DNA from: Brassica napus
Taxonomy: Eukaryota; Streptophyta; Magnoliopsida; Brassicales; Brassicaceae
Assembly (NCBI RefSeq): GCF_020379485.1
Contig: NC_063444.1
Coordinates: 7,264,652 to 7,328,651, forward strand
Length of the DNA: 64,000 nucleotides
Direction: 5' to 3'
Positions 12,098 through 25,032 of the stretch are shown here, one piece after another. Every line of letters begins with the position of its first letter. The stretch's first letter is position 1. The notes beneath the pieces are model-generated. The model was not told where the DNA came from. It searched no databases and saw nothing but the letters and a program-made list of their open reading frames with translations. Made by a program: the position numbers and the translations under genes.

Positions 12098-13641
12098 GAT
12101 CCTTGTTTGTCCTCAAACAAAATCAAGTACCAAGAACCGAGAGAAAGGTTTGAAAGTGTGGGAACTCGCTTATTCTCAGCAACCATACAATAACCACGAG
12201 TCTCTAAACAATATAAGCAGTTTAGCTAAAACGACACATCCTTACCAAGAACTCCACTGACTGCTGTTCAGAACGGCTCCATACTCTGTATCTCATACCT
12301 GCCAAAGTTAAAACCTTCCAGACAAAACTCCTTATATTCAATTAAGAGTAGTGTGAGCTTCTCATCATAGACATTAGATAGAGTAACGGTCTAGGTATGA
12401 AACATGCCTTTTTGTGTTTAAGTGGAGATAATCAGTGTTTAGGGGTTACGAAATTACGTAGAGGATGCAGGATATCGCGCAAAATTGCAAGAGATGATAG
12501 ATCCATTGATGTCCACAGACTCTACTCGTTTTTGCATGTTCTTCTGATCTGCATGGTTCTCATCTCTTTTCTTTACACTCCTTCTAATTTACCAGTGGCG
12601 TATGTCTTTTCTTTTAGAATCTTCTCCTTCTTCATCACCTTATTCTGAAGTACATAAAGCTAAAATAAATATTTTTTTTCTTCTTTTTTTTTGAATAATA
12701 CATAGGTGATGGTGACGAAGCAGGAGGTAACAATTGTGATAGCGACATGCCACTGGAGTTCTTGACCTCCCATTCATTCTTGTCTCTCTTCTTTTCTTAG
12801 TTAGATCATCGGCGGCGGAGCGGCTGCTCCGTGTGCTTCCGCCTATTCTTCAGCAGAAAGTTATGTTGCATCAACGAGTAAGAGACTGTGTTGATCATTT
12901 CCTCTCCGACCATTTTGTACATATCTGCACATAAGATACTGAATAACAAATGCATTAGGGCGGAACAAAGGCTGTAGGGTTTTAAGGTGGGTACTAGCTA
13001 AAGATGAGCTAGTCACTCAGGATCAGCAAGATGGATAAAAAGAATAAGAAGTCCTGAGAGTTGATCACATTAAACCCTATTCTAACGCCCATAACAAGAA
13101 GAATGGCAGTCAAGATTAAGTTCAAGTTAGATGGAGTTAAGTCTTTCCAGAGTAACCTCGACAAGCTGAAAGCTTTTGGAGAACAAGATGATGTAATGTC
13201 AGGGTGTTCTGGATCCACATGTGCGTCTGTTGCTTCTGCTAAGTCACTGAATAAGATGAATTAGAGCACGAGGGTGGTTAATACACATCATAGAAAAAGG
13301 TCCTGATTCCCACAAAGTTTGGACTGACTCGATAAAAACATCAAAGCGGACTGACTCTAAACATAAAAACCAAAGGTAAACGATTAGTAGCAGATAATCG
13401 CCTCTCCCAGACTTACTTCTCACCATCCCTGGTGAGAAAATAATTCGAGGAAAGGCTAAAATAATAAACACAGGAAACAAAAACAGAAATAGAAATAGTT
13501 CAAACGGATATAACAATGGAGATAGAACTAGGAGACTGCCTAGTCAGTATCATCACTGCCGGACTGGCCCACGGAACGCATGTTCCTTTTGTGTGGAGTA
13601 GCCCATGGAGTCTCTTTGTCACCCCTTTCAGTTCCTGCCGG
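12098..13641 (-). other. Athila 3' non-coding region
   Basis: This lies between the third ORF and the 3' LTR. There is no coding frame I can support. It contains the phrase GCGGAGCGGCTGCTCCG near 12815, which recurs near 15763 inside the same element. Long 3' non-coding regions are usual for Athila. Confidence 0.6.
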
Positions 13642-15003
13642 CTATTTCCCTGGACGATGACTGCATGGTATAGTCTGGTCTTGACGAGGTTCAGCTGTGC
13701 TTGGAGCTCCCATGCATCCTCCAGTGATCGCCTTTAGTATCCTCTTCATGAGGCTGTTGTTCTTGCGCTGAGAATCTACCATCCAGCGTCGGTAGGTGGC
13801 GTCATCTACGTTGTCATCAAGGGGACCCAGGTCATATGCATTGTCGCCTCCATCTGTGCGGACAAACTCAACATCGTCCATAGTATCGTCACGGTAAGAT
13901 GACTTTGGCTCGGCACAGAGATACTGAGCATCAGGGACGAAACAGATGTTGGTCACATCACTTAGCGAGTTGATGTTCGGTTGAGGCAGCTTGCAGTAGA
14001 GGTTTCTCCCGTCCTGACTGAGGAAGTTATAGGTGTTCTCGTCGCGGAGAATCTGGCAGTTGATCAGGTAAGGGATATCAATGAACGCCGCTGTCTTGTT
14101 ACACTGATAGACGTTGTGATCAAGCTCTAAGTGGCGGAAGAGAGGAGTAAGCAAACTCCCAGAGCGGTCTTTCTTCAAAGAACCCTTGACCACTCTGGCT
14201 TTCTTATCCACAAACATCTGAGCAAGCACACAACCAAGACTAGTTGTCATCGGCTCGGTCGGAATCCCAATGTCGGAGGATTTGAGCTCGTCCTCAACAC
14301 CGGCACATAGCATCTGCACCTCTCCACGTGTCACCTTTGACGTCTGGTCCTTTGTGAAGAGCAGATTTCTCAGGACCTTAGCAGCAATGCACATAACAGG
14401 GTTACGGATGTGAGACTGACTGGCTAATCGGGATTTGAAATCCCCTGAAGCGATGAATTTCCAGAATGCTTGCTCTGGAACAAACTTCCTTGGAAAGGAC
14501 ATTTGAGTGTATTCCTCGGACATCTCGTAGACCTCAGTCAGCGCTTCCAAGGTGATGGAGTGCTTAACACCGCTCGCAAAGAAAGTGAAGTAGGCTTCCT
14601 CAAAGATCGGGAAACCGGGCCTTTTGAAAGTTAACTCCGTGGTGGCTAGGACTTGCCTCACCAGATCAGGGTACAGCGGGTGAGTTCTGTGATAGAGATC
14701 AGCTATTTCCAGCACATGGAGGACCGCATGTAAATCCTCATGGAGGCCTAGGTCGCTCAAAGCCCCGGCGTCGACGAAACGGGTGGGGAGGATGTTGGTG
14801 TTGAGCAGAGTGTTGTAGCGGCGTGAGGCTTCCTTATACCATCTTGTCTCCGAGCACTTTGGGATGTTCGGGTCTGTGATGGAGATCTCGGTTCCCTCTT
14901 CTTGTGGCCATGGGTAGGTTGGGGGAACAGTGTAATCCTCTGGTTCACCCCGAGCGTATGGTGGCTTGATCCTGGATGCTGCCTTGGTTCGCTTGGGAGC
15001 CAT
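13642..15003 (-). CDS. Athila third ORF (Arabidopsis retrotransposon ORF-1 type protein)
   Basis: An uninterrupted 453-residue frame begins at ATG 15003-15001 and starts MAPKRTKAASR. It resembles the 'Arabidopsis retrotransposon ORF-1' proteins common in Brassicaceae genomes, and it lies between integrase and the 3' LTR, where Athila elements carry their env-like ORF. The function of this protein family is unknown. I see no obvious signal peptide. The ATG directly follows TTTTGCAG, a good 3' splice acceptor, so expression from a spliced subgenomic RNA is possible. It is the only long open frame left in an otherwise broken element. Confidence 0.75.
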   Translation of the reverse strand: MAPKRTKAASRIKPPYARGEPEDYTVPPTYPWPQEEGTEISITDPNIPKCSETRWYKEASRRYNTLLNTNILPTRFVDAGALSDLGLHEDLHAVLHVLEIADLYHRTHPLYPDLVRQVLATTELTFKRPGFPIFEEAYFTFFASGVKHSITLEALTEVYEMSEEYTQMSFPRKFVPEQAFWKFIASGDFKSRLASQSHIRNPVMCIAAKVLRNLLFTKDQTSKVTRGEVQMLCAGVEDELKSSDIGIPTEPMTTSLGCVLAQMFVDKKARVVKGSLKKDRSGSLLTPLFRHLELDHNVYQCNKTAAFIDIPYLINCQILRDENTYNFLSQDGRNLYCKLPQPNINSLSDVTNICFVPDAQYLCAEPKSSYRDDTMDDVEFVRTDGGDNAYDLGPLDDNVDDATYRRWMVDSQRKNNSLMKRILKAITGGCMGAPSTAEPRQDQTIPCSHRPGK

Positions 15004-15868
15004 CTGCAAAACAAAACCAAAGGAGAAGTTCTTTGTACCGTTCGATTGGGTTTGAATGGAAAAAGTTGGAAGCTTTTACGATTTTAGTCGCTCTTTCCAA
15101 ACTATTCCATAACCCAATGTAGAGATAACAAGCGATTGACAATGGCAAACCAGGGACAATCACTTTAGAAGATTAGATACTATTATTCAACTCGCCAATC
15201 AAATATCGATTCAATAGATCCCAAAATCGTATCTATAAATCGATGCATGTGTAATTTAAGAACATTGGCCCAAAGGTGCTGACTTTCTATCTAACCTAAT
15301 TGATTTAACCATTCTCTTCTCATATTTTATTAACCATCCTAGCAGCAAAAGGAGAGGTCGATTATGATTGTGATAAACCCTAGAATCGATCTATTCAAAC
15401 GCAAAGAAGAGAAGAGAAAGAGATTTTTAGGCCGAAAATCACAGTGTGATTTCGCCTCTTACCGTTCGATTGGTGATGGTAGAGTCCTGCAAATTAGCCA
15501 AATAGTTCGAAATCCAAGCAAATAGAAACCAAAAAACTCAAGATAAGTTGAAGAAGTTGAAAGAGTTTAAGGTTTTTAAAGGAGAGGGGTGGTGGGGGAT
15601 GGAGGAGGCGAGTTTGTGGAAGTGGGAAAAAGATGGGGAAAGTTTCATTTTTATAGGCCCACTTCGTGCCCCACTTCCTATTTCTTAAGGTTCCCCTCTA
15701 ATTTACAAAATTAATTCAAATCTAATTAAAACTCTTTTTTTTTGGTCCCGAGAAACTTACCTTCGCGGAGCGGCTGCTCCGAAAAATCGGAGACTGTTCC
15801 GGTTTTTAGTAACTCGGGGTTTTTTATTTTTATCCTGCAAAAAGTAAAAAGAAACACAAAAATGAAAT
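15004..15868 (-). other. Athila spacer between integrase end and third ORF
   Basis: No coding sequence recognised. It contains pyrimidine-rich stretches on the minus strand upstream of the third ORF and the GCGGAGCGGCTGCTCCG phrase near 15763. Confidence 0.5.
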
Positions 15869-18800
15869 CTAAAAGATATATTTACACTCACCAGTGGGTT
15901 GTCTCCCACCAAGCGATTGGTTTAAGTCACTACCTTGACTTGGTTGGCCTATTAGGCTAAGGGAGGATCGCTTAGGGGAATTTTTTTGACCCTCTTCGAT
16001 TGTTGTCTCGCTAAGGTATGGTTTTATGCGTTGGCCATTGACAACAAATTCTTCCCCTTTCGTGTTCAGCAACACAACAGCTCCGTGGGGGCGGACCTCT
16101 TTAATGGTGAATGTCCGGACCACCTAGATCGCATCTTTCCAGGGAACAATCGTAGCCTTGAGTTGAACAGGAGCACCTGATCCTTAGGTTGGAAGTTACA
16201 GTTGATGATCCTCTTGTCGTGGTAAGCCTTCGTTCTCTCCTTGTAGATCTTAGAGCTTTCATAGGCGAGATGCCTAATTTCCTCCAGTTCGTGAATCTGC
16301 ATGGATCGTCTCTCTGCTGCTGGTTTTATGTCGAAGTTGAGTAGTTTCACAGTCCAAGCTGCCTTATACTCCAACTCAACCGACAGGTGACAAGATTTAC
16401 CGTACACCAGATTGTAAGGAGCGGTCCCGATTGGTGTTTTGTAAGCTGTTCTGTAAGCCCAGAGAGCGTTGTCTAGCTTGAGCGACCAATCCTTTCGACT
16501 TGTGTTAACTGTTTTCTGCAGGATGCTCTTGATCTCTCTGTTTGAAACTTCCACTTGGCCACTAGTTTGAGGGTGATATGGCGTGGCTACCTTGTGTTTC
16601 ACGCCGTTCTTCTTCAATAGACCTGCAAAGATCTTGTTGATGAAGTGACTACCCTCATCACTGATAACTACGTGTGGTACCCCAAATCTTGGAAAGATTA
16701 TGGTCTTGAACATCTTAGTTACCACCCTTGCGTCGTTTATGGGACTGGCAATCGCCTCCACCCACTTAGAAACGTAGTCAACTGCTACCAAGATGTACTC
16801 GTTCTTGAAGGATGGTGGGAATGGTCCCATGAAGTCGATTCTCCAACAATTGAATACTTCAACCTCCAAGATGAAGTTCTGAGGCATCTCATTCCGTTTA
16901 CTGATATTCCCTTGTCGGTGGCATGAATCGCATCTAGAGATGTAGGAATGGGCATCTTAGAACATTGTTGGCCACCAAAAACAGGCTTGAAGGATCTTAG
17001 ACACGGTTTTAAAGGTCGCAAAGTGCCCTGCATAAGAGGAACCATGACTGGTAGAGGATTCCTGGAATCTCAGATTCAACTACACAGCGTCGGAATATTC
17101 CGTCCTTACAGCTACGGTACATATAGGGTTCATCCCAATAGTAATGTCTTGCTCCTCTCAGAAATTTCTGTTTATCATTGCCAGTGAATTTGACAGGTTC
17201 TTTCTCAGCAGCCAGATAGTTGGCGGTCTCAGCAAACCATGGAAGATTGGGATGTTGCTTTTTGATTGCACAGACAAGGTATTCCAAAATGCTGGAGCAA
17301 ACTGGACGGAGTGGTTGTTCTGTGACGCTTCCCAGGCTGATCGAGTAGACATGCTCGACTGGAAGGTTGTCATCAAGTGCTGTATTTTCATATATTTTCA
17401 TTCTGGACAGGTGGTCTGCACCGCCATTCTCAATGCCCTTTATGTCTTTGATTTCCAGGTCAAATTTCTGAAGCAAGAAGATCCATCGGAGTAGCCTTGG
17501 TTTCGAATCCTTCTTCGTCAGCAAGTACCTCAATGCTGCATGATCTATGTACACTATCACCTTAGATCCCACTAAGTAGGATCTGAACTTTTCAAAGGCG
17601 TAGACAATTGCTAGAAGTTCCTTTTCTGTAGTTGCATAGCGACACTGAGCTTTATCTAATGTCCTTCTCGCATAATAGATTACGTGAATCTTCTTGTCTT
17701 TTCGTTGTCCTAGCACAGCTCCAACTGCAAAATCGCTTGCGTCTGTCATGATCTCGAATGGGAGCTCCCAGTCTGGTGGTTGCACGATGGGTGAACTGAC
17801 TAGAGCTCCTTTGATCGTGTGGAAAGCTGACAAACAATCGCTATCAAACTCAAATCTCGTCTCCTTGCAGAGCAGGCGAGTGAGTGGTCTTGCGATTTTG
17901 GAGAAGTCCTTGATGAATCTTCTGTAAAAGTCAGCATGTCTGAGGAAACTCCTGATTCCTTTGACAGAGTTTGGAGGTTGTAAGCTCATCATCACTTCTA
18001 TCTTTGCTTTGTCCACTTCGATCCCCTTTTCTTAGATTTTGTGACCGAGAACAATCCCATCTCGCACAATGAAGTGACACTTCTCCCAATTCAAAACGAG
18101 ATGCTTTTCCTCGCAGCGCTGAAGGACCCTGCACAAGTTTGACAAACATATAGAAAAGGAGTTCCCATAGACGCTAAAATCATCCATGAAGACTTCCATT
18201 ATATCCTCAATTAGGTCAGTGAAAATAGACATCATGTAATGCAGGAGCGTTGCACAAACCAAACGGCATTCTCCTGTAGACAAAGGTGTCATAAGGACAA
18301 GTGAAGGTCGTCTTCTCCTGATCGTCTGGGTGAATGGGAATATGAAAGAAACCTGAATAACCATCTAAGAAGCAGTAATATGGGTGGTTAGCCAATCTCT
18401 CAAGCATTTGATCAACAAATGGGAGCGGGAAGTGATTCTTTCGTGTAGCCGTATTTAATTTTCGAAAATCAATACACATACGGTGACCGGTTACTGTCCT
18501 AGTGGGTATCAATTCATTCTTTTCATTAGCAACCACAGTGATCCCCCCTTTCTTAGGAACTACATGAATAGGACTAACCCACTTACTATCAGAAATAGCA
18601 TAAATTACACCAGCTTATAGAAGTTTCATTATCTCTTTCTTAAAAACATCTTTTAGATTTGGGTTTAACAGCCTCTGATGTTCTACAAAAGTCATCGATT
18701 CATCTTCTAGGTGTATTCTATGCATGCATAAATCAGGTGAAATACCGGGAATATCAGCTAACGAATATCCTATTGCCTTGCAGTATTTTCTCAATTCACA

Positions 18801-19832
18801 CAATAGTTTTACAGTTTCCACATTATTAAGCTCAGAGTTCACGATAACAGGGTATGTTGAATTAGGTCCAAGAAACGCATACCTGAGTCCCGCTGGAAGG
18901 GACTTTAATTCGATCTTTGGATCCTTGAGTTCGCTCCACGAATCATCAAGCTGGCTGGTTGGTTTGGTCGACTTTTTAGGAGCATCTGCTCCTTTTGGTG
19001 AAATCTGATTGCTCGTTTCCCCCTGACTTAGAAAAGCGACCGGCTTCTCGATGATTTCACACGAGTCTAGCATCTTTTCGTATCTGTCGGCATCCACGTT
19101 GCACGTTTTCTGCTCAGACTATACTCGTATCAGAGCTACTTCTAAAGGATCATCTGCGAAGATTTCTTCGATCATCCCTTGTTGAGGGGTCAAGGCGGAA
19201 TTCATGTCGCTAATCGTGAAGTTCTGACCATCTAGCATAGGTCGTTTGAGAAGCTCATCCATCTCGAACTTCATCACAATATCTCCCAGTTGGAGATCGA
19301 TCGTCCCGTTGCGGACGTCAATGATTGCACCAGCTGTGCACAGTAAAGGATGGCCCAGAATGAGAAGGTCTTTTGGTTCATCTTCGAGCTCTAGAACCAC
19401 GAAGTCTGCAGGAACAGTGGTGTCACCAATTTGAACTTGCAGATCTTCAAGAACACCTACTGGCAACTTGACTGATCTGTCTGCGAACACCAAAGAAATC
19501 TTGGTTGGCTTAAAGTTGGTTAGTCCCATGCGTTTTGCAACTGAGTAGGGCATGAGATTCACACTGGAACCCAAATCGCACAGAGAACAAGCGAAGACTA
19601 TTTTTCCAATCTGAACAGATAGGACAACTTTTCGAGGATCTTCCAATTTCCTGACTGTTCTGTTTTGAAGGACTGCGCTGCATTCTTTCGAGACCATCAT
19701 GATGTCGCTGTCTGCAGAAGTCTTCCCGGAGATCAGCCCTTTCACAAGACTGCGCATTGAAGGAATCATCTGAATAGCATCCATGAGAGAGAACTTAACG
19801 TTCAACTCTTCAAGCATCTTTTTGCACTTCAT
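15869..19832 (-). pseudogene. Athila pol relic: protease, RT, RNase H, integrase
   Basis: Read on the minus strand. The protease part (19119-19832) has DLGSSVNLMP, with the DxG active site followed by a typical AthiIa-style fold sequence. RT (about 18032-18600) has CIDFRKLN and the catalytic box FMDD near 18180. RNase H (17009-18016) has [15 protein letters not shown] and HLSRM. Integrase (16066-16887) has [18 protein letters not shown] and a [10 protein letters not shown] segment. A C-terminal piece (15869-16123) with [11 protein letters not shown] follows. These pieces lie in different frames or are split by stops near 19098-19118, 18614, 18017-18031, 17009-17045 and 16066-16123. No polyprotein can be made. 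Confidence 0.9.
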
Positions 19833-20024
19833 CTCTTCGCAATCCTTGTGTGATTTCTTAGCAGGGACTGGATAGGGAACCTTTGGAATGTAGATGCGAG
19901 TTGGAACATGTTGATCTTGCGTCGTGGGGGCTACTGGTTCTGCAGTTGTTGGCTGTTCCGGTTCATGATCGTCATCGTGGACATCCTCAAGCGAAGGTGG
20001 TTCTCCCTCTTTCTGTTTTCCCTT

Positions 20025-21661
20025 CTATTGAGCAGTGAGCTTCTTGGGGACAGGATCTGATAGATGTCTTCCACTTCTCAGCTCGACTGTGTTACCGCCC
20101 TTGGGATTCTTGTATGTTTTCCCTGGGAGTGTTCCTTGTTGCCTTTTTATTGTTTCAGCAGTTTGAGCAATCTGAACGCCCATCTGCCTTATGTGGCTTG
20201 CTACAGCATCGTATTTGGAATTACATTCCGTGAACATGTTGTCCATCCGAGTGTTTATCTCGGTTGTAACCTGGTTCAGTGCTTTTCCTTGAATCTGTTG
20301 ACCTTGTAGAAGTTGTTGCATCATTCCCTTCAGCTCATCTGGCGGACCGCTCGCGGTTCCAGGAGCAGCCTGTGGATTATTCTGCCGTTTCTGAAATTGA
20401 TTCTGAGCATGGCTGAGGATGAACATCTTCCCATTCTGATTCTGATTCTGATTCTGAAAGTATGGCTTCTGATATCCAGTGTTTTGGAACTGATTTCCCT
20501 GAGATCTGTCATTGAGGTTATCTGGATTGGTCTTGTACGAGAAAAGATGCGGGTTGTTCCTCACATTAGGGTTTGGATGGTAATTTTTGAACTGCCAACC
20601 CTGCCCATTAACGTAACTGACCTCTTACTGATCTTTTTCTGATGTCTCGGTTTCTGCTGCAGCATCTGTAGTACCTGGTTCCAGATTAGTTTCTTCCATG
20701 ACATAGATCTGATTCTGATTGTTCTTGAGCAGCAAATCGACCTTAGCGGCGAGGTCATCAATCTTCCTAGTGTCCATGCTGTTCACCTTTTTGGAACAGT
20801 CAATTTCCTCGTTTTTGTTGGACGAACTAGCTGCCATGTTCTCTATTAGCGCGTGAGCTCCTTCTGTGGTTTGAGTCATGAAATCTCCATTGCTCGCTGC
20901 GTTCAGAGCATTGCGGAACTCCCATTCCACTCCATCGTAGAAGATTCCTAGAACATGGTCATCATCGAACCCATGATGAGGACACTCTCTGAGGGTATCA
21001 TTGAACCGTCCCAAGCTTCGTTGAAAGGTTCACTAGGGAGTTGCTTGAAGGAGGAAATCTTGTTCCGTAGGGCAGCTGTTTTGGCTTTCGTATAGAAGTG
21101 TCCCAAGAAAGCCGCTCTAACCTGTTCCCAAGAAGTTAGGGAACCTGTAGGTAATGACTTAAGCCATCGTGAAGCCTTGTCTGCTAGAGAGAATGGGAAC
21201 AACATGCATTTGATGTAGTCGGGTGGAACGCCGTTTGCACGAGTAAAACTGCATATCTCTTCAAAAGCTTCAATGTGTTCCATCGGTATTTCAGTTGACA
21301 GTCCATGGAACATTTTTCTCTGGACAAGATTGATCACGCCGGGTTTTATCTCGAAATCTGCCCTTTGACATGGTGGTGGAGCGATAGAAGATCGCGTAGC
21401 AGAGATGTTACGCGGTAGGTTTCTCTCACCAATTGGGACAGGTGGTTCCCGTTGTGCAGCCAGTTGCTGCGCTGTGAGTGTTTGCTGTAACTCTTGCATC
21501 TGTTGCATAGACGCGGCCATTTGTTCTGGAGTAACAAAGTCGGCCATTGTTGTAGTGATTGATTTTTGTTGACGGTTGGTTCTTTCTAAGCTTGCGAGCT
21601 CTTGGTTTGTAAGCGAAATTAAATCCCCTTGTGTATTGCTCCGAGTATGTCTACTGGTCAT
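20025..21661 (-). pseudogene. Athila gag relic
   Basis: The minus-strand frame from 21661 begins MTSRHTRSNTQ and contains the conserved capsid-like part with KASRWLKSLP and the LTSWEQVRAAFLGHF segment of plant gypsy Gag proteins. The frame shifts near 20950-21014 and continues to a stop at 20625. A further Gln/Asn-rich part (20025-20564) leads towards the protease. In a live element Gag would form the particle that packages the RNA. Confidence 0.85.
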
Positions 21662-21754
21662 GCACCTGGGTCTTTAACTGCAAAAAAAAAAGATTTAAAC
21701 AAGTTAGAAGTTTTAGACTAAATAAATAACCGAAAAATAAAGGTAAAAAGCTGG

Positions 21755-21772
21755 TCCCCGGCAACGGCGCCA
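21755..21772 (-). other. Primer binding site (tRNA-Asp type)
   Basis: On the minus strand it reads TGGCGCCGTTGCCGGGGA, complementary to the 3' end of plant tRNA-Asp, the primer used by Athila and related elements. It lies five bases from the 5' LTR edge. Confidence 0.9.
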
Positions 21773-21777
21773 AAACT

Positions 21778-22929
21778 TGATACACTAAAATTTGATCTTA
21801 ATCTACTGCCAAGTTAACAGTGTAGTTGTAATATGTTTAGATTCAATTTCAGAGGACCAGTTCACACTTTATCTTTATGGGATCAGAATTAAGCTAAAAT
21901 GAAGTAGGGGTTTTAAGAAGATGTAAATAACGTAAGGAACAAGTAACAAGATTAGGTTGTTTTCGAATTGATTAAGGGCGCTAGTCTAGGGTTTTTTTTC
22001 AAGCAAGGAGTTCGCGAACCAAGCAATTATTCAAGTTCAGTTTATAACAAGTCTAAACTCGGATTACTCAAGTGAAATCAACCCACTCCCGTGGTGTTGA
22101 TTCCTTTGCAAATCGGTCTTGATGCCTAAACTCTCGTTTGGATTAAGACGCGCCAGCAAGCTTTAGAGATCAAGTCCGATATGTTCACAATACACCCTAA
22201 TATCTACTCTCGTTGACTAGGGATGCAAAGCTCATTCAAATCATATCAGGTTGTCAATCAACGGTTAGCTAAATTGATTAACCCTAATTCATGCACTAAG
22301 TGATCGGTTCAATGCAAGCAATAAGAACATATATGAATGTAGACAATCTTACGACGACCTATCTATGCTCATTTTACGAATCCAACAGCCTAGAACCATA
22401 AACTAACTCGGTGACTACTCAGACATAACACAAGAACAGAGAAGCATGATTTCTGAATAATACTACATATAATAAATAATAGGAATTAGAGGGTTCAGGA
22501 TAATCTTCTCTAGGAGATAGATGGAGTCGTCTCCCTTACAAGTAGCAAATCGCAAATTGGAAGCTCTCTCCGGTCTTTCTTGCGTAAAACTAAGGTTTTG
22601 TTTAAAATAATAAATAGGAAACTATATATATAGGAGCCACATGTGACTAGAGGAAGGAAATAGGAAATCTAGGGCAAATCCTTAAATATTTGGAAACTTT
22701 CTTTTTTTATCTCTGTCGCTGGAACAGGCACTCAGGCTGCTCCGGTTGGCTGTTATGCGCGAAAGACTCCAAATCATATTTTTCTCTTTTGTTTTCCTCT
22801 AGCTGGTCCATTTCCCATCCAATATAACTCTAGACATGTTATGACTCAAAAGAGACTAAAAAAACTCGATAAAACCTTGAAAACTATTAGTAAGACATAC
22901 GTATAATGTGCTAAAAACACAATATATCC
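21778..22929 (-). repeat. Athila 5' LTR (1152 bp)
   Basis: It pairs with 11146-12082 and carries the extra 216 bp block at 21832-22047. Its outer end reads TATATCC instead of the TATATCA of the other LTR, a single change at the terminus. The AAAAT duplication follows directly. Confidence 0.92.
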
Positions 22930-22934
22930 AAAAT

Positions 22935-25032
22935 ATGCCCATTTCATAACTTATTAAGTAAATGTTCTCAACATATTAATTGTCAAGGCCTATCATCTAG
23001 TACTCTAGTTCATAAAAATTAAAATGTTAAAGCTGTTTTCAGTTTATGAATTTTTAAAAACAGGCAAAGTTTTGTTAGATACTCATGCATGAACTTGGCT
23101 ATACGAACATATAAGAAACCAATCGGACCACGTGAATATGAAGGCCTAACATAGAAGCTGCTTTGAAGGCAGTGAGGACACCCTTCATCATTGTCCCCAA
23201 GGACCACTTTACCACTTGGCTTTATCTTCTAAGATCCACCCCAAGATTCTCTCTTTGCCTATCTATGATTTTCTTTTCATTTAAATGGTTTCTTATTCTT
23301 TTTCTTTTTTTGGGGGGGGGGGGGTAAAATGTTAAGAATGGTTTCTTATTCTTAGTTAATGAGATATACTCATACACCCAAAACGAATTAGAAAATTTAT
23401 ATGTTGTTAAACTGTATTATGGATTTATGGTTTGTTTTTACGACTTCAAGAATACAACTCTATAGTTAAAAAAAACATTATTAATTTATTACTACAGTTA
23501 GTAAATTGCTTACCTTTTTTTCTTAGTTCAAAAAAAAAATTATTTCCTTTTTTTTCTTTTTGTGGCTAGTGTTTTAAAAGGTTGAAATCTAAAACAAGTC
23601 ATAACAAAACTTTCACGTTGTAGGATAGTTATCACTTATCAAGAGAAATATTCACTATGGTTTTGACACTACACAGTCTCTAACTACATAATACTATTCT
23701 ACAATTTTTGAGAATCTATTGTATAGGCAAATCCAGGAAAATGTCAAGTACAAATAATGAATTAGATTCTGAATCCAGCCCAAAAAATATCGGTTAATTA
23801 TGACTATGATGAGTATTATAAGATTAGTACCTGGTTAGCCAAGTCTTTTAAGTAAATCTAAAAAATGTTAGTTCTACAATAAACTAAAAATTGTGGAATT
23901 TAATAAAACCCCAACACTCAAAATGCAAAGAATTCATATGGACAATGAGGTGCGTGAAGATTTACATAGTATTTACAATAGATTGTTCTGAATTGGTGAA
24001 TATAGTGTCTATGCCAACAGAGTGGTAGAATTTCTCTAGACTTGTAGAAAAATTCTAAAGATAAAAAGGATTTCTACATCATTTCACTTTCCAGCATATT
24101 CCACGATGAACACTCAGACAGACAAATTAGCCTACAATGTGCGAAATTTTCATTTGGCAAAGATACATGCTGAGTTTGTACCTCCGGTTTAAATCTCTGA
24201 ACTGTTTTAGTTTCATATATAATAGATGTTTGTAGGCAAAAAAAAAGTTCTGATTCATATACATGGATTTTACTTCCCCTTTTAAGCACCTATAAGGATA
24301 GATGGATCCTAGAAGCATTTGTACAACTCAATTTCCATGCATGCAATAAAAGGTTCTGCAATATCAACTGATTCCACATAATTACATGTTCGAACAAAAA
24401 AAACATGTAGTTGAAGTTAATATATGACATTAGTTGAGGGGCATTTTTTTCTACATTAGGATAATCAAATATCCATATGATAAATACATCTCATCCACAT
24501 GGTTTTTACTTCTTTTTTCTGTATTATGGAGAAGTTCTGAGGCTTCTGTCTGTTATCTGTTGGAATTGTACTAACCATTGCAGATTAAGTTAGTACCTCT
24601 TCAAAACTTAGGGTGATATAAAAAATTACAATTTAATTTGGTCCAAAAGATTATATAAAGGTCAAAAGATGATTGCAAACAATGTTTTAATAAAACCTTT
24701 CTTATAGATGAACATTTTTAAGAAGAAAAATAAAGGAATAAATACAGAAAATGTGGAACAAGAGAGAGAAAGCAATACGTTAAGCCTAGCTTATAAAACA
24801 CACGTGACAAAAATCGCAAAATTCAGACAGACCATGCATGAAACCGGACAGTTTATGTTCGACCCGCTTCTAAAGCTGTCATTTGGATCGTAGCTAGCCC
24901 TATACTTGACTACAATTTTTCTTTTCTTTTTTATACGTGTGTTAACCAGAGTCAATTTCATAATCACATGGGCTGAATCACGATAAGAGAATAATCTCGG
25001 TATATTCCATCGATAAACCTGTATATTGATGC
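22935..25032. other. AT-rich intergenic DNA, no gene recognised
   Basis: No family-level coding similarity is seen on either strand. A run of about 14 G lies near 23312-23325. The rest is AT-rich sequence with short random open frames. Confidence 0.6.

Larger units (their letters stand above)
11146..22929 (-). mobile_element. Athila-type Ty3/gypsy retrotransposon, complete but decayed
   Basis: The element lies on the minus strand, with its 5' LTR on the right. It is flanked by identical AAAAT duplications (11141-11145 and 22930-22934). It has paired LTRs, a tRNA-Asp type primer site, gag, protease, reverse transcriptase, RNase H, integrase and a third ORF in the order typical of Athila elements. 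In a 360 bp LTR stretch I compared by eye there are about 18 differences (5 percent), so the insertion is old relative to the chromovirus at 32871. Gag-pol is interrupted many times. Confidence 0.93.

Noticed and set aside
23312..23325. Run of G bases as a possible G-quadruplex or regulatory site
   Set aside because: It is a single homopolymer next to a T-run in intergenic DNA, with no second or third G tract and no gene nearby. Homopolymers are also assembly-sensitive.
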